A stretch of DNA of 64,000 nt from Planomicrobium stackebrandtii. Its GTDB lineage: Bacteria; Bacillota; Bacilli; Bacillales_A; Planococcaceae. Each line of letters starts with the position of its first letter. The stretch's first letter is position 1. Positions 9,696 to 17,747 of the stretch are shown one piece after another. The position numbers were made by a program, and so were the translations under genes. A model generated the notes under the pieces. The model did not search any database. It was not told the DNA's origin and saw only the letters and a list, made by a program, of their open reading frames with translations. The stretch lies in assembly GCF_030814955.1 (NCBI RefSeq), contig NZ_JAUSWB010000004.1:337492-401491 (forward strand), given 5' to 3'.

Positions 9696-10442
9696 GTGCT
9701 TTTAGCTTCATTAAGCGGAAGATTTGGACGTATTGAAAAATCCAATGCCGAAATAATGGTATTGCAAGCACAAGATGGCGACGAACAAGCGCTGCACGAT
9801 TTGCTTTTTTCTTACTCACCTTTTATGAAAAAAACGGCTTCTCAAGTATGCAAACGATTTATCGATGATCACGATGATGAATACAGCGTGGCATTGTCGG
9901 CATTTAATGAAGCTATAGAAAAATTTGATGAAACCAATAATGCCTCGTTTCTGACATTTGCCCATATGGTCATCCGCAGGCGAGTCATCGATTTTATACG
10001 CAAAGAAAACCGGCGGGAAGAATTCAGCCACGATTTCATGCCGTCAGCAGAACCAGAAGTTCATAACGGCATTGCGGATCATGCAGCTACTCATGCATAT
10101 ACGCTCAAAGAGCAGGACCAAAAAAGACGTGAGGAAATATCTTTGTATGAAACAATGCTTCAGGAGTTCGGGTTATCATTTCATGTGCTGGCCAAGGTGT
10201 CTCCGGCGCATGAGGATGCGCGCATTACCTCCATCCAAATCGCTCAGCTGGTAGCTGAAACGGACGAATACAAGCATTACTTGATGGACAAGAAGAAGCT
10301 GCCGATCAAAGAGATTGAAAAACTGGTTAAGGTTTCCCGAAAAACGATTGAGCGCAATCGAAAATACATAATTGCAATGGCATTGCTGCAGATGAGCGAT
10401 CTGCATTTTTTGAAAGATTACTTGAAAGGGCGGTTAAATTGA
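9696..10442 (+). CDS. sigI: RNA polymerase sigma factor SigI
   Basis: A 248-residue sigma factor of the SigI group, which responds to heat and envelope stress in Bacillales. Region 2 is recognisable from CKRFIDDHDDEYSVALSAF to FAHMVIRRRVIDFIRKENR (about 50-110). The C-terminal SigI-type domain ends with KEIEKLVKVSRKTIERNRKYI, a helix-turn-helix for -35 recognition, and the LKDYLKGRLN tail. GTG 9696 is chosen because GAGAAGAGGTG lies at the right distance; an upstream in-frame GTG at 9687 overlaps that box. Its stop overlaps the rsgI start (TGATG), so the two are co-translated. About 170 bases upstream contain no other gene. Confidence 0.94.
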   Translation: MLLASLSGRFGRIEKSNAEIMVLQAQDGDEQALHDLLFSYSPFMKKTASQVCKRFIDDHDDEYSVALSAFNEAIEKFDETNNASFLTFAHMVIRRRVIDFIRKENRREEFSHDFMPSAEPEVHNGIADHAATHAYTLKEQDQKRREEISLYETMLQEFGLSFHVLAKVSPAHEDARITSIQIAQLVAETDEYKHYLMDKKKLPIKEIEKLVKVSRKTIERNRKYIIAMALLQMSDLHFLKDYLKGRLN

Positions 10443-11728
10443 TGCGGATACAATCGGGAATATGCATTGAACTGAACGATGACCGCTCAATTTTTCTAGT
10501 TAGAAATGGGGGGTTTGTTAAAGGCACACCTACCGGCAATCCTGCAATAGGAGAAGAAGCATCCTTTTATCCAGTTGAAAGAAAACGGGCAGTTCGCTTT
10601 CAGCCCGTCATGGCTCCTGTAGCAGCAGCGATAGCTGCCATTGCTTTATTCATGTCGGTACTGGTGTTTCCGGTTAAAGAAGCCTTTAGCTATGTGCAGG
10701 TTGAAATCAACCCGGGCATAGAACTGGGCATCAACGACCGCTACGAGGTAGTGTCTATACGCGACCTGAACACTGATGGACATGAGTTGATCCACGAGCT
10801 GGGTGAATGGGAGAACGTTTCTCTCCAAGACGTATTGAACAAGGTTTTTGAGTTAGCTGTAACCGAACAGACTGAGCAAATTACCATTACTTCAGTTGAA
10901 GAAGATCGCAGCAAGCAGGATCAATCCATAAAAAAAGTCGTCATGGCAGTTTCTTCAATTGTGGAAAATGACAAAGTTACGATTCAAATGAAAGAAGCAA
11001 CGCGTGAGCAATGGCGCCAATCTAAAGAAGATCTCGTGCCTGTCGGCCAGATGATTGAAAAAGTTGAAACTCTGAAGGTAAAGGAAGAACCTGAAGTACA
11101 GGTTCCGCCAAAGGAGACACAGACCGTGCCTGATCTGAAAGAAACAGAACCGGCAAGTGAACCGGAAAAACCGAGCGAAAATAATGCGGGAAATCGCAAT
11201 CAAGAAAAAAATGAGGCCAAAGAGACTAAGAGCGAAAAAGAAACAACTGAAAAAAAGCCAGATGTTCCAACGAAATCAATTTCTCCTGCAGCAGAAAAAA
11301 AAGCCGATCCTCCAGCAGCTGAAAAGAAAAATGATAAACCATCTCCGAAGATAGAGAAACGGCAAAAAACACCAAGACAAAACGGCAAGGCGGAAGAACC
11401 TTCAAAAAAACCCAAGAATCCTCCTCCAGCGAAACAACAGAAAGAAAATTCAGTGCCAGAAGAACAGCCTTCTGAGAACAAAGAAAAAGGAAAACCTGAA
11501 AAAGCAGATGAGGAGCGGGGAAACAGTGAGGCCCCAGGCCAACAAAAGAAAAAGGATGCTTCTGCCAATAGTTCGGCAGTGAAAAAAGAATCACCCACTC
11601 CACCCGGACAGGAAAAGAAAAAAGAACCGGCTGCCGATAATCCTGGCAAAGAAAAGCAAACAGAGAAAAAGAAAAACGAACAGTCTCCTAAAAAAGAAGC
11701 TACGCGAGAGAATACAGAAAAAGAGTAG
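10442..11728 (+). CDS. rsgI: Anti-sigma-I factor RsgI
   Basis: Single-pass membrane anti-sigma factor holding SigI. The 428-residue protein has an N-terminal cytoplasmic RsgI domain (IQSGICIELNDDRSIFLV, residues 3-20), a membrane segment near 55-75, and a conserved extracytoplasmic domain beginning with VQVEINPGIELGINDRYEV. That NPGIEL stretch is, as I recall, where RsgI is cleaved or autoproteolysed during activation. From about residue 215 to the end it is a Lys/Glu/Pro-rich low-complexity tail with recurring PGQ-KKK and PGKEK units, instead of the carbohydrate-binding modules of clostridial RsgI proteins. ATG 10442 overlaps the sigI stop. Confidence 0.93.
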   Translation: MRIQSGICIELNDDRSIFLVRNGGFVKGTPTGNPAIGEEASFYPVERKRAVRFQPVMAPVAAAIAAIALFMSVLVFPVKEAFSYVQVEINPGIELGINDRYEVVSIRDLNTDGHELIHELGEWENVSLQDVLNKVFELAVTEQTEQITITSVEEDRSKQDQSIKKVVMAVSSIVENDKVTIQMKEATREQWRQSKEDLVPVGQMIEKVETLKVKEEPEVQVPPKETQTVPDLKETEPASEPEKPSENNAGNRNQEKNEAKETKSEKETTEKKPDVPTKSISPAAEKKADPPAAEKKNDKPSPKIEKRQKTPRQNGKAEEPSKKPKNPPPAKQQKENSVPEEQPSENKEKGKPEKADEERGNSEAPGQQKKKDASANSSAVKKESPTPPGQEKKKEPAADNPGKEKQTEKKKNEQSPKKEATRENTEKE

Positions 11729-11760
11729 GAGAAGTTCTTCTGCTCTTTTTTCTTTTTTTT
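11718..11760 (+). terminator. Intrinsic terminator of sigI-rsgI
   Basis: Stem of eight pairs (11718-11725 with 11743-11750) extended by a second helix toward a five-base loop, then a long T tract. It overlaps the rsgI stop codon. Confidence 0.8.
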
Positions 11761-11952
11761 CTGTCAGCCGCTTATTAATTCAACTCGATTGCTCGCAGGT
11801 GCGGTAGGGTTTTTAAAATGTATTCTTGCTAAATTGTTTAAAAACCTTGATCTTTTGGTTCTGCATAAATAGATTTTCGATTTCTCTTTCTTTTTGTCTA
11901 TTCTTTTCATAGAATGGGGAGAGAGTATAATGTTGAAGGGAATCAATGTCTA

Positions 11953-13302
11953 ATGAATAAAACTTTTCAAAAAGTACGAAATCTTACACCTGCCCAGGCA
12001 ATTGTTTCGTATTATTTTGTAGCAATTGCAATTTCCTTCTTATTATTAAGATTGCCGAATGTCCACAAACCAGGAATGGCCATTCCTTGGATTGACAGCC
12101 TGTTCACTGCGGTAAGCGCTGTGAGTGTGACAGGGCTTACCGTTATCAACGTAGTAGAAACCTACACCACGTTCGGAATTGTCGTGTTGATGTTTATTTT
12201 GCAGCTGGGTGGAATCGGCATCATGTCGATTGGTACGTTTTTCTGGCTGTTGGTCGGCAAACGCATCGGCTTGCGGGAGCGCCAACTGATCATGGTTGAC
12301 CATAATCAGTCGAGCATGTCCGGTGTTGTAAAGCTGATTGTTGAAATTGTAAAAATTCTGCTGCTGATTGAAGCAGTTGGGGCTCTTATCCTGACGGTTT
12401 ATTTTACACAGTATTTTCCGACATTCCAGGAAGCTCTGCTTCATGGCGTCTTCGGATCCATTACAGCGACGACAAACGGGGGCTTTGATATTACAGGTGA
12501 ATCGTTGATTCCTTATTTTAATGATTATTTCGTTCAGATCATTAATATGATTCTTATCATTTTAGGAGCCATTGGTTTCCCGGTTCTAATTGAAGTAAAA
12601 GAGTTTTTGTCCAATAAGCAAAAATATTTCCGTTTTTCGTTATTTACGAAAATCACGACAAGCATCTTTGCTATTTTATTGGCAGTCGGAGCGATTGGTA
12701 TTCTGTTGCTAGAGTCATTCCGTGCATTTAGGGGAATGAGCTGGCATGAAGCTGCATTTGCGGCTATTTTTCATTCGGTGTCATCACGTTCGGGTGGACT
12801 TGTTACAGTGGATATTACGCAATTCAGTGAGGCGACCAATATTTTTATGAGCGCTTTAATGTTTATTGGAGCTTCTCCAAGTTCGGCAGGAGGAGGTATT
12901 CGGACCACCACGTTTGCCATCGCAATCCTTTTTTTGATCAATTTTGCACGAGGAAAAAACACCATTCAAATATTCAAGCGTGAGATCGAATTGATTGATG
13001 TTTTTCGTTCTTTTGCCGTTATTTTTTTGGCAGTATTCATGGTATTGGTTGCCACCATTACTTTGCTCATCACGGAACCGCAGGCAACGATTGTGGAAAT
13101 ATTATTTGAAATCACTTCAGCGTTTGGAACATGCGGAATGTCTCTGGGCATCACGAGCGACCTGTCGGAGCCAGGTAAGTTCATCATCATGGCATTGATG
13201 TTTGTCGGACGGGTCGGGTTGATTTCCTTCCTCTTTACAATCGGCGGCAAAACAGATCCGACAAAATTCCATTATCCAAAAGAACGTGTAATCATCGGTT
13301 AA
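11953..13302 (+). CDS. ktrD: Ktr family potassium channel subunit (KtrB/KtrD type)
   Basis: Membrane subunit of a Ktr K+ uptake system; it needs a cytosolic KtrA/KtrC RCK ring for gating. The 449-residue protein shows the four pore repeats with selectivity-filter turns: SVTGLT (repeat 1), TTNGGF (repeat 2), SSRSGG (repeat 3) and FGTCGMS (repeat 4), plus the SSAGGGIRTTT loop after the third, which forms the intramembrane gate. ATG 11953 follows GAAGGGA with a rather long gap; a start at 11914 would lack a ribosome site. The neighbourhood (after sigI-rsgI) and the length match B. subtilis ktrD better than ktrB, but the subtype is inferred. A likely partner, KtrC, is at 45011-45670. Confidence 0.93.
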   Translation: MNKTFQKVRNLTPAQAIVSYYFVAIAISFLLLRLPNVHKPGMAIPWIDSLFTAVSAVSVTGLTVINVVETYTTFGIVVLMFILQLGGIGIMSIGTFFWLLVGKRIGLRERQLIMVDHNQSSMSGVVKLIVEIVKILLLIEAVGALILTVYFTQYFPTFQEALLHGVFGSITATTNGGFDITGESLIPYFNDYFVQIINMILIILGAIGFPVLIEVKEFLSNKQKYFRFSLFTKITTSIFAILLAVGAIGILLLESFRAFRGMSWHEAAFAAIFHSVSSRSGGLVTVDITQFSEATNIFMSALMFIGASPSSAGGGIRTTTFAIAILFLINFARGKNTIQIFKREIELIDVFRSFAVIFLAVFMVLVATITLLITEPQATIVEILFEITSAFGTCGMSLGITSDLSEPGKFIIMALMFVGRVGLISFLFTIGGKTDPTKFHYPKERVIIG

Positions 13303-13392
13303 AGATGCATAAGAGTCCTGGAAGATGTTATTTTAAGGAAAAAAGACTATAATTAGTGTAACGTAGCTTAAACAGTGGAAAGAGTGGATAGC

Positions 13393-13836
13393 ATGAACGA
13401 AGAAATTAAACAATCATTGAAATTATTTATTGTGTTGTCGCGTGCACATAAAGCAATCACCGAACAGACCAATCATTTTTTTCAGGCAAGCGGAGTCAAT
13501 CCGACGGAATTTGCTGTCTTGGAGCTTCTGTACCATAAAGGAAAACAGCCTCTTCAAAAAATTGGGGGAAAAATCCTGCTGGCAAGCGGTTCCATCACAT
13601 ACGTGATTGATAAGCTTGAAAAAAGAGGCTATATCACCCGAGTGAATTGCCCAAGCGACCGGCGCGTGACTTATGCGGAAATATCAGATCAGGGCAAAGA
13701 GTTCATGGCGCAGATTTTCCCGGAGCACGAAAAGAAATTGCATGAATTGACCGATGCGCTGTCAAGCGAAGAAAAAGAGCAAGCCATTGAATTGATGAAG
13801 AAACTGGGGTTGTCGATTAAAGACTTATCCTACTAA
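13393..13836 (+). CDS. mhqR: MarR family transcriptional regulator, MhqR-like
   Basis: A 147-residue dimeric winged-helix repressor. The MarR fold is clear: N-terminal dimer helix, NPTEFAVLELLYHKG, recognition helix LASGSITYVIDKLEKRGY and the wing CPSDRRVTYAEIS. The wording of the recognition helix and wing matches what I remember of B. subtilis YkvE/MhqR, a sensor of quinones and electrophiles controlling mhq and azoR genes, and genome position agrees. There is a single Cys in the wing (NCPSDRR). ATG 13393 has GGAAAGAGTGG upstream. No target genes of the mhq regulon lie beside it. Confidence 0.85.
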   Translation: MNEEIKQSLKLFIVLSRAHKAITEQTNHFFQASGVNPTEFAVLELLYHKGKQPLQKIGGKILLASGSITYVIDKLEKRGYITRVNCPSDRRVTYAEISDQGKEFMAQIFPEHEKKLHELTDALSSEEKEQAIELMKKLGLSIKDLSY

Positions 13837-13842
13837 TCACAG

Positions 13843-13875
13843 AAAAGGCCATCCGCATGTCGGATGGCCTTTTTG
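13843..13875. terminator. Bidirectional terminator between mhqR and the lipoprotein gene
   Basis: Perfect thirteen-pair stem (13843-13855 with 13861-13873), five-base loop, A run on one side and T run on the other, between two convergent genes. Confidence 0.9.
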
Positions 13876-13903
13876 CGGTTAAAATATAAAGCCGCATATT
13901 ATT

Positions 13904-14539
13904 TTATTGTTCCAGCGATTCTATTGTTTTGCCCATGGCGATCAAGTCGTCAGTGGCATTGACTGTGCTGTCGTCAAAAATCGTCAGACGCACCAAAAGT
14001 TCCTCTTTTTCAAACACAATGCCGGTTACGGTGCCTTCAGTGCTCGGCACTTCATAAGCTGTGGACTGGTCAAAATCCGCTCCATTAAAATCTGCAACTT
14101 CAGCAGGCTCCTGCTCAGGATTAACAGCTTGAAGAGTCTGTATCATGCTTTCTTCGGCCGCCGCAAAGTCTGTTTCTTCCGGAGTAAAGGTTTCGATGCG
14201 CATGAAGACTGCAGAATTATCAGCTGCATAAAGCGCATCTTTTCTCGGTTCTTCAGCTGTCAGTTCGTAGCCGTCGAGCACGTATAACTCATAAGTTTGC
14301 TCGTCGCTTTGTGTCAGGGTGCCGGCTGGTTCAGCTGTTTCTGTATTTTCGCCGGCATCGGTTTCTTCTTCCGTTTCTTCCGCTGGCACACTGTCATCGG
14401 TTTCTTCTTCGACCACTTCTTCAGTCGCTTCGTCAGGCGCAGTACCTGGCTCCTCATCTGCAGTTTCTGGCGATCCGCAAGCTGCCAGAAGAATGCCAAC
14501 CGTCAGGACGGATGATAATAAAAATAAATGCTTCTTCAT
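13904..14539 (-). CDS. Putative lipoprotein of unknown function
   Basis: A 211-residue secreted lipoprotein. The signal peptide ends in the lipobox LAAC (Cys at about 21), followed by an acidic Glu/Asp/Thr/Ala-rich linker to residue 75 that would hold the domain away from the membrane. The C-terminal half (LTQSDEQTYELYVLDGYELTAEEPRKDA onward) looks like a small alpha/beta fold and is not recognised. The initiator has AGGAGGAAT at good spacing. It is followed on the same strand by the CPBP protease gene upstream of it, with 61 bases between. Function unknown. Confidence 0.85.
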   Translation of the reverse strand: MKKHLFLLSSVLTVGILLAACGSPETADEEPGTAPDEATEEVVEEETDDSVPAEETEEETDAGENTETAEPAGTLTQSDEQTYELYVLDGYELTAEEPRKDALYAADNSAVFMRIETFTPEETDFAAAEESMIQTLQAVNPEQEPAEVADFNGADFDQSTAYEVPSTEGTVTGIVFEKEELLVRLTIFDDSTVNATDDLIAMGKTIESLEQ

Positions 14540-14599
14540 AAAAAAATTCCTCCTATCGGTTTGTCTAGTAGACGTCCGAAAAGGAGGAATGTTTCATTT

Positions 14600-15214
14600 T
14601 TAGACCGGCAAAGGCAGAATAAGGAACAGCAGGACAATCATGACTAAATGGGCGACGATGATGACGGGCAGGCTCTTTTTCCATTCGTAAAGCAGACCCA
14701 GGATCAGCCCAGCTGCAATACCTGCTGCCACACCGGGCCAAAAGCCACTTAATGCCAAAGCAAAGCCGAAAAGAATGGCACTGGCCAGAACCGATAGCGG
14801 CGTGGAGATGTATTTTTTCAGTTTCTGTTGCACCAGGCCCCTCCAGAAAATCTCTTCACCCGGCACGATGATAAACATCAAGAGGAGATAATGCCAAATC
14901 GAAACAGGTGCAAATGCTGATAAGAAGGAATTGACCGGTCCTGATATGTTGAACGGAGTCAAAAGAAGCAGTTGGAATCCAACAGCAATAAGGCCATAGA
15001 GGAGAGTTCCGTAGCCTAAGCCATAAACCAGCGACTTCCACGTGACAAGTTCATCAAAAATCTTGACGAATATAATAGCGAGTGACATAAGGATCAGCAT
15101 TGCAAATGTGTACATATACCAAAAGATAGCAGTGTTATCAAAAGCTAAATTGTACAAATAAAAAGCCAGGGGCAGCATCAAAATCAAAGAATGCTGTTTT
15201 AAAAAGTTAATCAT
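14600..15214 (-). CDS. CPBP family intramembrane glutamic protease
   Basis: A 204-residue protein with about six membrane helices, belonging to the Abi/CAAX-protease (CPBP, Rce1-like) family. The signature EEIFWRGLVQQ (Glu-Glu followed by Arg) lies in PGEEIFWRG near the middle. Further on come FGFALALSGFWPGVAAG and the final LLYEWKKSLPVIIVAHLVMI, where the His of the second motif falls. Substrates of bacterial members are mostly unknown; some confer bacteriocin immunity. The ATG at 15214 follows AGGAGG; a longer reading upstream has no ribosome site. Confidence 0.9.
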   Translation of the reverse strand: MINFLKQHSLILMLPLAFYLYNLAFDNTAIFWYMYTFAMLILMSLAIIFVKIFDELVTWKSLVYGLGYGTLLYGLIAVGFQLLLLTPFNISGPVNSFLSAFAPVSIWHYLLLMFIIVPGEEIFWRGLVQQKLKKYISTPLSVLASAILFGFALALSGFWPGVAAGIAAGLILGLLYEWKKSLPVIIVAHLVMIVLLFLILPLPV

Positions 15215-15296
15215 GCAAATCCTCCTAAAAAATCGCAGCCATGTCCACATTACGGGAAGCGGCAAGAGCAAAGATGTTCGACTTGTTTTCTTGCTG

Positions 15297-15331
15297 TATA
15301 CTAATTTTTAGTACAGATTTTTAATATCTGT
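15297..15331 (+). promoter_or_regulatory. Inverted repeats overlapping a -10-like element
   Basis: Two adjacent palindromes: TACTAA-TTT-TTAGTA (15299-15313), which overlaps TATACT at 15297-15302, and ACAGAT-seven bases-ATCTGT (15313-15331). No matching -35 is obvious. They could be operators for the moxR operon or its small first gene. Confidence 0.35.
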
Positions 15332-15435
15332 CTAAAAGGTGGCTTTATATGATGCTAGCCGAAACCGAGAATTATCATCCGTCTAGTATTATAACAGAAG
15401 GCTCCATCAAAACTAAGGCAAAAGGAGAACAATTC

Positions 15436-15624
15436 ATGACTGACTATAACCAGCAACTCGAAAGTTTAAAAAACGGGGAAATCGAATCTATCACAATTGA
15501 GAAGGAGGATTTCCTAGATTTTCGCACTGTACTGATCGCACGAGAGGATTTCAAGCACTTTAGAGGTACAGCTTACCATCATGGAACCACAGTCTATACA
15601 TATACGGTAGAGCCGTCGAAATAA
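15436..15624 (+). CDS. Small conserved-looking protein of unknown function
   Basis: A 62-residue soluble protein, acidic at the N terminus, with the core IEKEDFLDFRTVLIAREDFKHFRGTAYHHGTTVYTYT. I do not recognise a named family, though I believe similar short proteins occur in Bacillales. ATG 15436 has AAAGGAGAAC immediately upstream; the longer reading from 15349 lacks a ribosome site. It precedes moxR by 32 bases and may be the first gene of that operon. Confidence 0.75.
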   Translation: MTDYNQQLESLKNGEIESITIEKEDFLDFRTVLIAREDFKHFRGTAYHHGTTVYTYTVEPSK

Positions 15625-15656
15625 GGAAGTATAATTTTAGAAGCGGAGGGGACATT

Positions 15657-16592
15657 GTGGAGAAGTTAACACAGGCCAAAGCACAGCTAAATAAATTGGT
15701 GGTTGGCAGAGAAAAAGAAATTGATTTTATGCTGATTGCGTTGATTCAGGGGGGGCATGTACTGCTTGAAAGTGTACCAGGTTCAGGCAAGACGTGGATG
15801 GCCAAAGCATTTGCAGGATCGTTTGCTGGCCGGTTTCAGCGAATTCAATTTACACCGGATGTTTTGCCGTCAGACGTGACAGGCATTCGTTTTTTTAATC
15901 CGAAAACCCAGGAGTTTGAATTGCGCCCAGGACCGGTGCAAACCAATTTGCTGCTGGCTGATGAAATCAACCGGGCAACACCGCGGACTCAGTCAAGTCT
16001 TTTAGAGTCTATGGAAGAAAAGCAGGCAACCATTGACGGTGAGACCATTCAATTGCCGGATCCGTTCATTGTTATCGCTACCCAAAATCCGGTGGAATCG
16101 CAACAGGGAACATTTCCGCTTCCTGCTGCACAGTTGGACCGTTTTTTGTTCCGTCTGGAAATCGGTTACCCAGGATATCAAGAAGAACTGTCCATCATCC
16201 GGGATTTTCGCGGCAACTTTTCCCACAAAAAAGAAATTCTGCCGGCCGCGTCAGTTGAAGACGTACGGAAGTGGCGTGTAGCTGCTGGCGAAGTGGCAGT
16301 CCATGAAGATATTGAAACGTATATATTGGAGCTGGTACGCGCGACCCGTGAGCATCCGGCCATTGAACTCGGCTTGAGTTCCCGGGCAGCGCTGGCGCTT
16401 GTTCAGGCAGCTCAAGGCCAGGCCTTTATGGAAGGGCGTCAGTTTGTGACACCGGACGATGTGAAATACATACTTGAACCTGTCGCGGTCCATCGCTTGA
16501 TGCTGACAGCTGAAGGCATGCTTGTTCATGAGCCTTTGGCAGTTTTACAAGAAATTTTGAATTCAGTAGCTTCACCGGTAGAGGCATTTTAG
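15657..16592 (+). CDS. MoxR family AAA+ ATPase (module 1)
   Basis: A 311-residue AAA+ protein of the MoxR group, thought to act as chaperones in assembling or activating partner complexes together with DUF58 and VWA proteins. Walker A is ESVPGSGKTW (near 38-47), Walker B LLLADEINRA, sensor 1 IATQNPVE, followed by the arginine-finger region and a lid domain ending in VTPDDVKYILEPVAVHRL. GTG 15657 follows CGGAGGGG. The stop is immediately followed by the ATG of the DUF58 gene, implying coupled translation. Corresponds in arrangement to B. subtilis yeaC. Confidence 0.94.
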   Translation: MEKLTQAKAQLNKLVVGREKEIDFMLIALIQGGHVLLESVPGSGKTWMAKAFAGSFAGRFQRIQFTPDVLPSDVTGIRFFNPKTQEFELRPGPVQTNLLLADEINRATPRTQSSLLESMEEKQATIDGETIQLPDPFIVIATQNPVESQQGTFPLPAAQLDRFLFRLEIGYPGYQEELSIIRDFRGNFSHKKEILPAASVEDVRKWRVAAGEVAVHEDIETYILELVRATREHPAIELGLSSRAALALVQAAQGQAFMEGRQFVTPDDVKYILEPVAVHRLMLTAEGMLVHEPLAVLQEILNSVASPVEAF

Positions 16593-17747
16593 ATGGCATG
16601 GATACGCCATAACGATGAAGCAAAAAATACGAAATGGGTGCTGGGCTTTTTAAGCGTCTTGTTCTTTATGGCTATGGCCTTTTTACAGTTTACTGCTGCG
16701 TCTGTCATCATTTTTGCAGCCGCAGTGGTTGGGCTCCAAAAGCTTTACTTGGATAGAGCCGGAAAAAATCTGGTGTTTCAAAATGATCGAACACGCAGGC
16801 GTGTACTTTATGGAGGCGAATCTTCCTGGGATCTCGTTTTTAAAAATGAGGGCCTGCCAATTTGGGGCGGGCAGTTGAAAATTTGGTTTTACGATGCTGT
16901 GGAACCGACAAACGGTCAGGGAGCAAGTTATGGAGATTTAGTGGAGCTTGATCTGCCTTTTACCGTAGACAGCAAACAGACGATTGAAATAAAAGTGCCT
17001 GTGACAGGCAAAAAAAGAGGCGTGTCGCGCATCAAAAAAATGGAGTTGCTCATTCCGCATCCATTTGGTGAAGGCAGCGTTACGCTGGAATACAAGCCGG
17101 TCATTCTGCACGAGCAGCTGGTATTTCCAAAACTTCAGAAATACCCTTTCCGCTATGCGCCATCCCGTTATAAGCCAGGACAATTCAATTTGCAGCATTC
17201 GCTTTTCAACGACGCTTTTCAGCCAATCGGCACACGCGATTATGTTTCAACAGATCAATTCAATCAAATTCATTGGAAAGCCAGTGTCAGGATGCAAAAC
17301 TACCAGACAAAAATATTTTCGCAGGTAGCTAATGAATCGATGCTTTTTGCACTGAATGTCTCGGCTCATTATGGAACTATCCACGACCTGGAAGAGCGGA
17401 TTGAAGAAGTGGCTTCTTATATCGAAAGTTGCTTTAATGCAGGAGTTTCTTATGCGCTGGCAGTCAATATCCGCTCAGCGGGCAAGATGCCTTATTTGTA
17501 TTTGCCTCCAGGACAAGGGCAGCGGCACCGGCAACAGTCACTGGAATTGTTGTCGATCATATCGAAAAACAGCGCTACGCTTTCTTACCGCGCCATGTTG
17601 GGCCATCTGGACATACATGCAGAACTGCCGTGTACGACTTATCTGTTGACCGACGAAACGAAAGAAGCCATGCGCATTATCAACAAATGGAGCAGCCAAA
17701 CAGCATTAACTGTCCTGCCAGGCAGAAAGGAACGTGATCCGGCATGA
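16593..17747 (+). CDS. DUF58 domain protein (module 1)
   Basis: A 384-residue protein with two N-terminal membrane segments (about 13-50) and a cytoplasmic or surface DUF58 domain, a VWA-like fold. The family signature is in GTRDYVSTDQFNQIHWKASVRMQNYQTKIF. It starts at the base after the moxR stop and overlaps the next gene by four bases, so the three genes form a translationally coupled unit. Corresponds in arrangement to B. subtilis yeaD. A specific function is not known for the family; interaction with the MoxR ATPase is expected. Confidence 0.9.
   Translation: MAWIRHNDEAKNTKWVLGFLSVLFFMAMAFLQFTAASVIIFAAAVVGLQKLYLDRAGKNLVFQNDRTRRRVLYGGESSWDLVFKNEGLPIWGGQLKIWFYDAVEPTNGQGASYGDLVELDLPFTVDSKQTIEIKVPVTGKKRGVSRIKKMELLIPHPFGEGSVTLEYKPVILHEQLVFPKLQKYPFRYAPSRYKPGQFNLQHSLFNDAFQPIGTRDYVSTDQFNQIHWKASVRMQNYQTKIFSQVANESMLFALNVSAHYGTIHDLEERIEEVASYIESCFNAGVSYALAVNIRSAGKMPYLYLPPGQGQRHRQQSLELLSIISKNSATLSYRAMLGHLDIHAELPCTTYLLTDETKEAMRIINKWSSQTALTVLPGRKERDPA

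Noticed and set aside
11200..11649. Long minus-strand frame of 149 codons opposite the RsgI tail
   Set aside because: Antisense shadow of a biased Lys/Glu/Pro coding stretch, no ribosome site, low-complexity product.
11761..11952. ydaO c-di-AMP riboswitch before the potassium channel gene
   Set aside because: Region is short and AT-rich and lacks the conserved ydaO segments; only a weak A/T stem at about 11809-11845.
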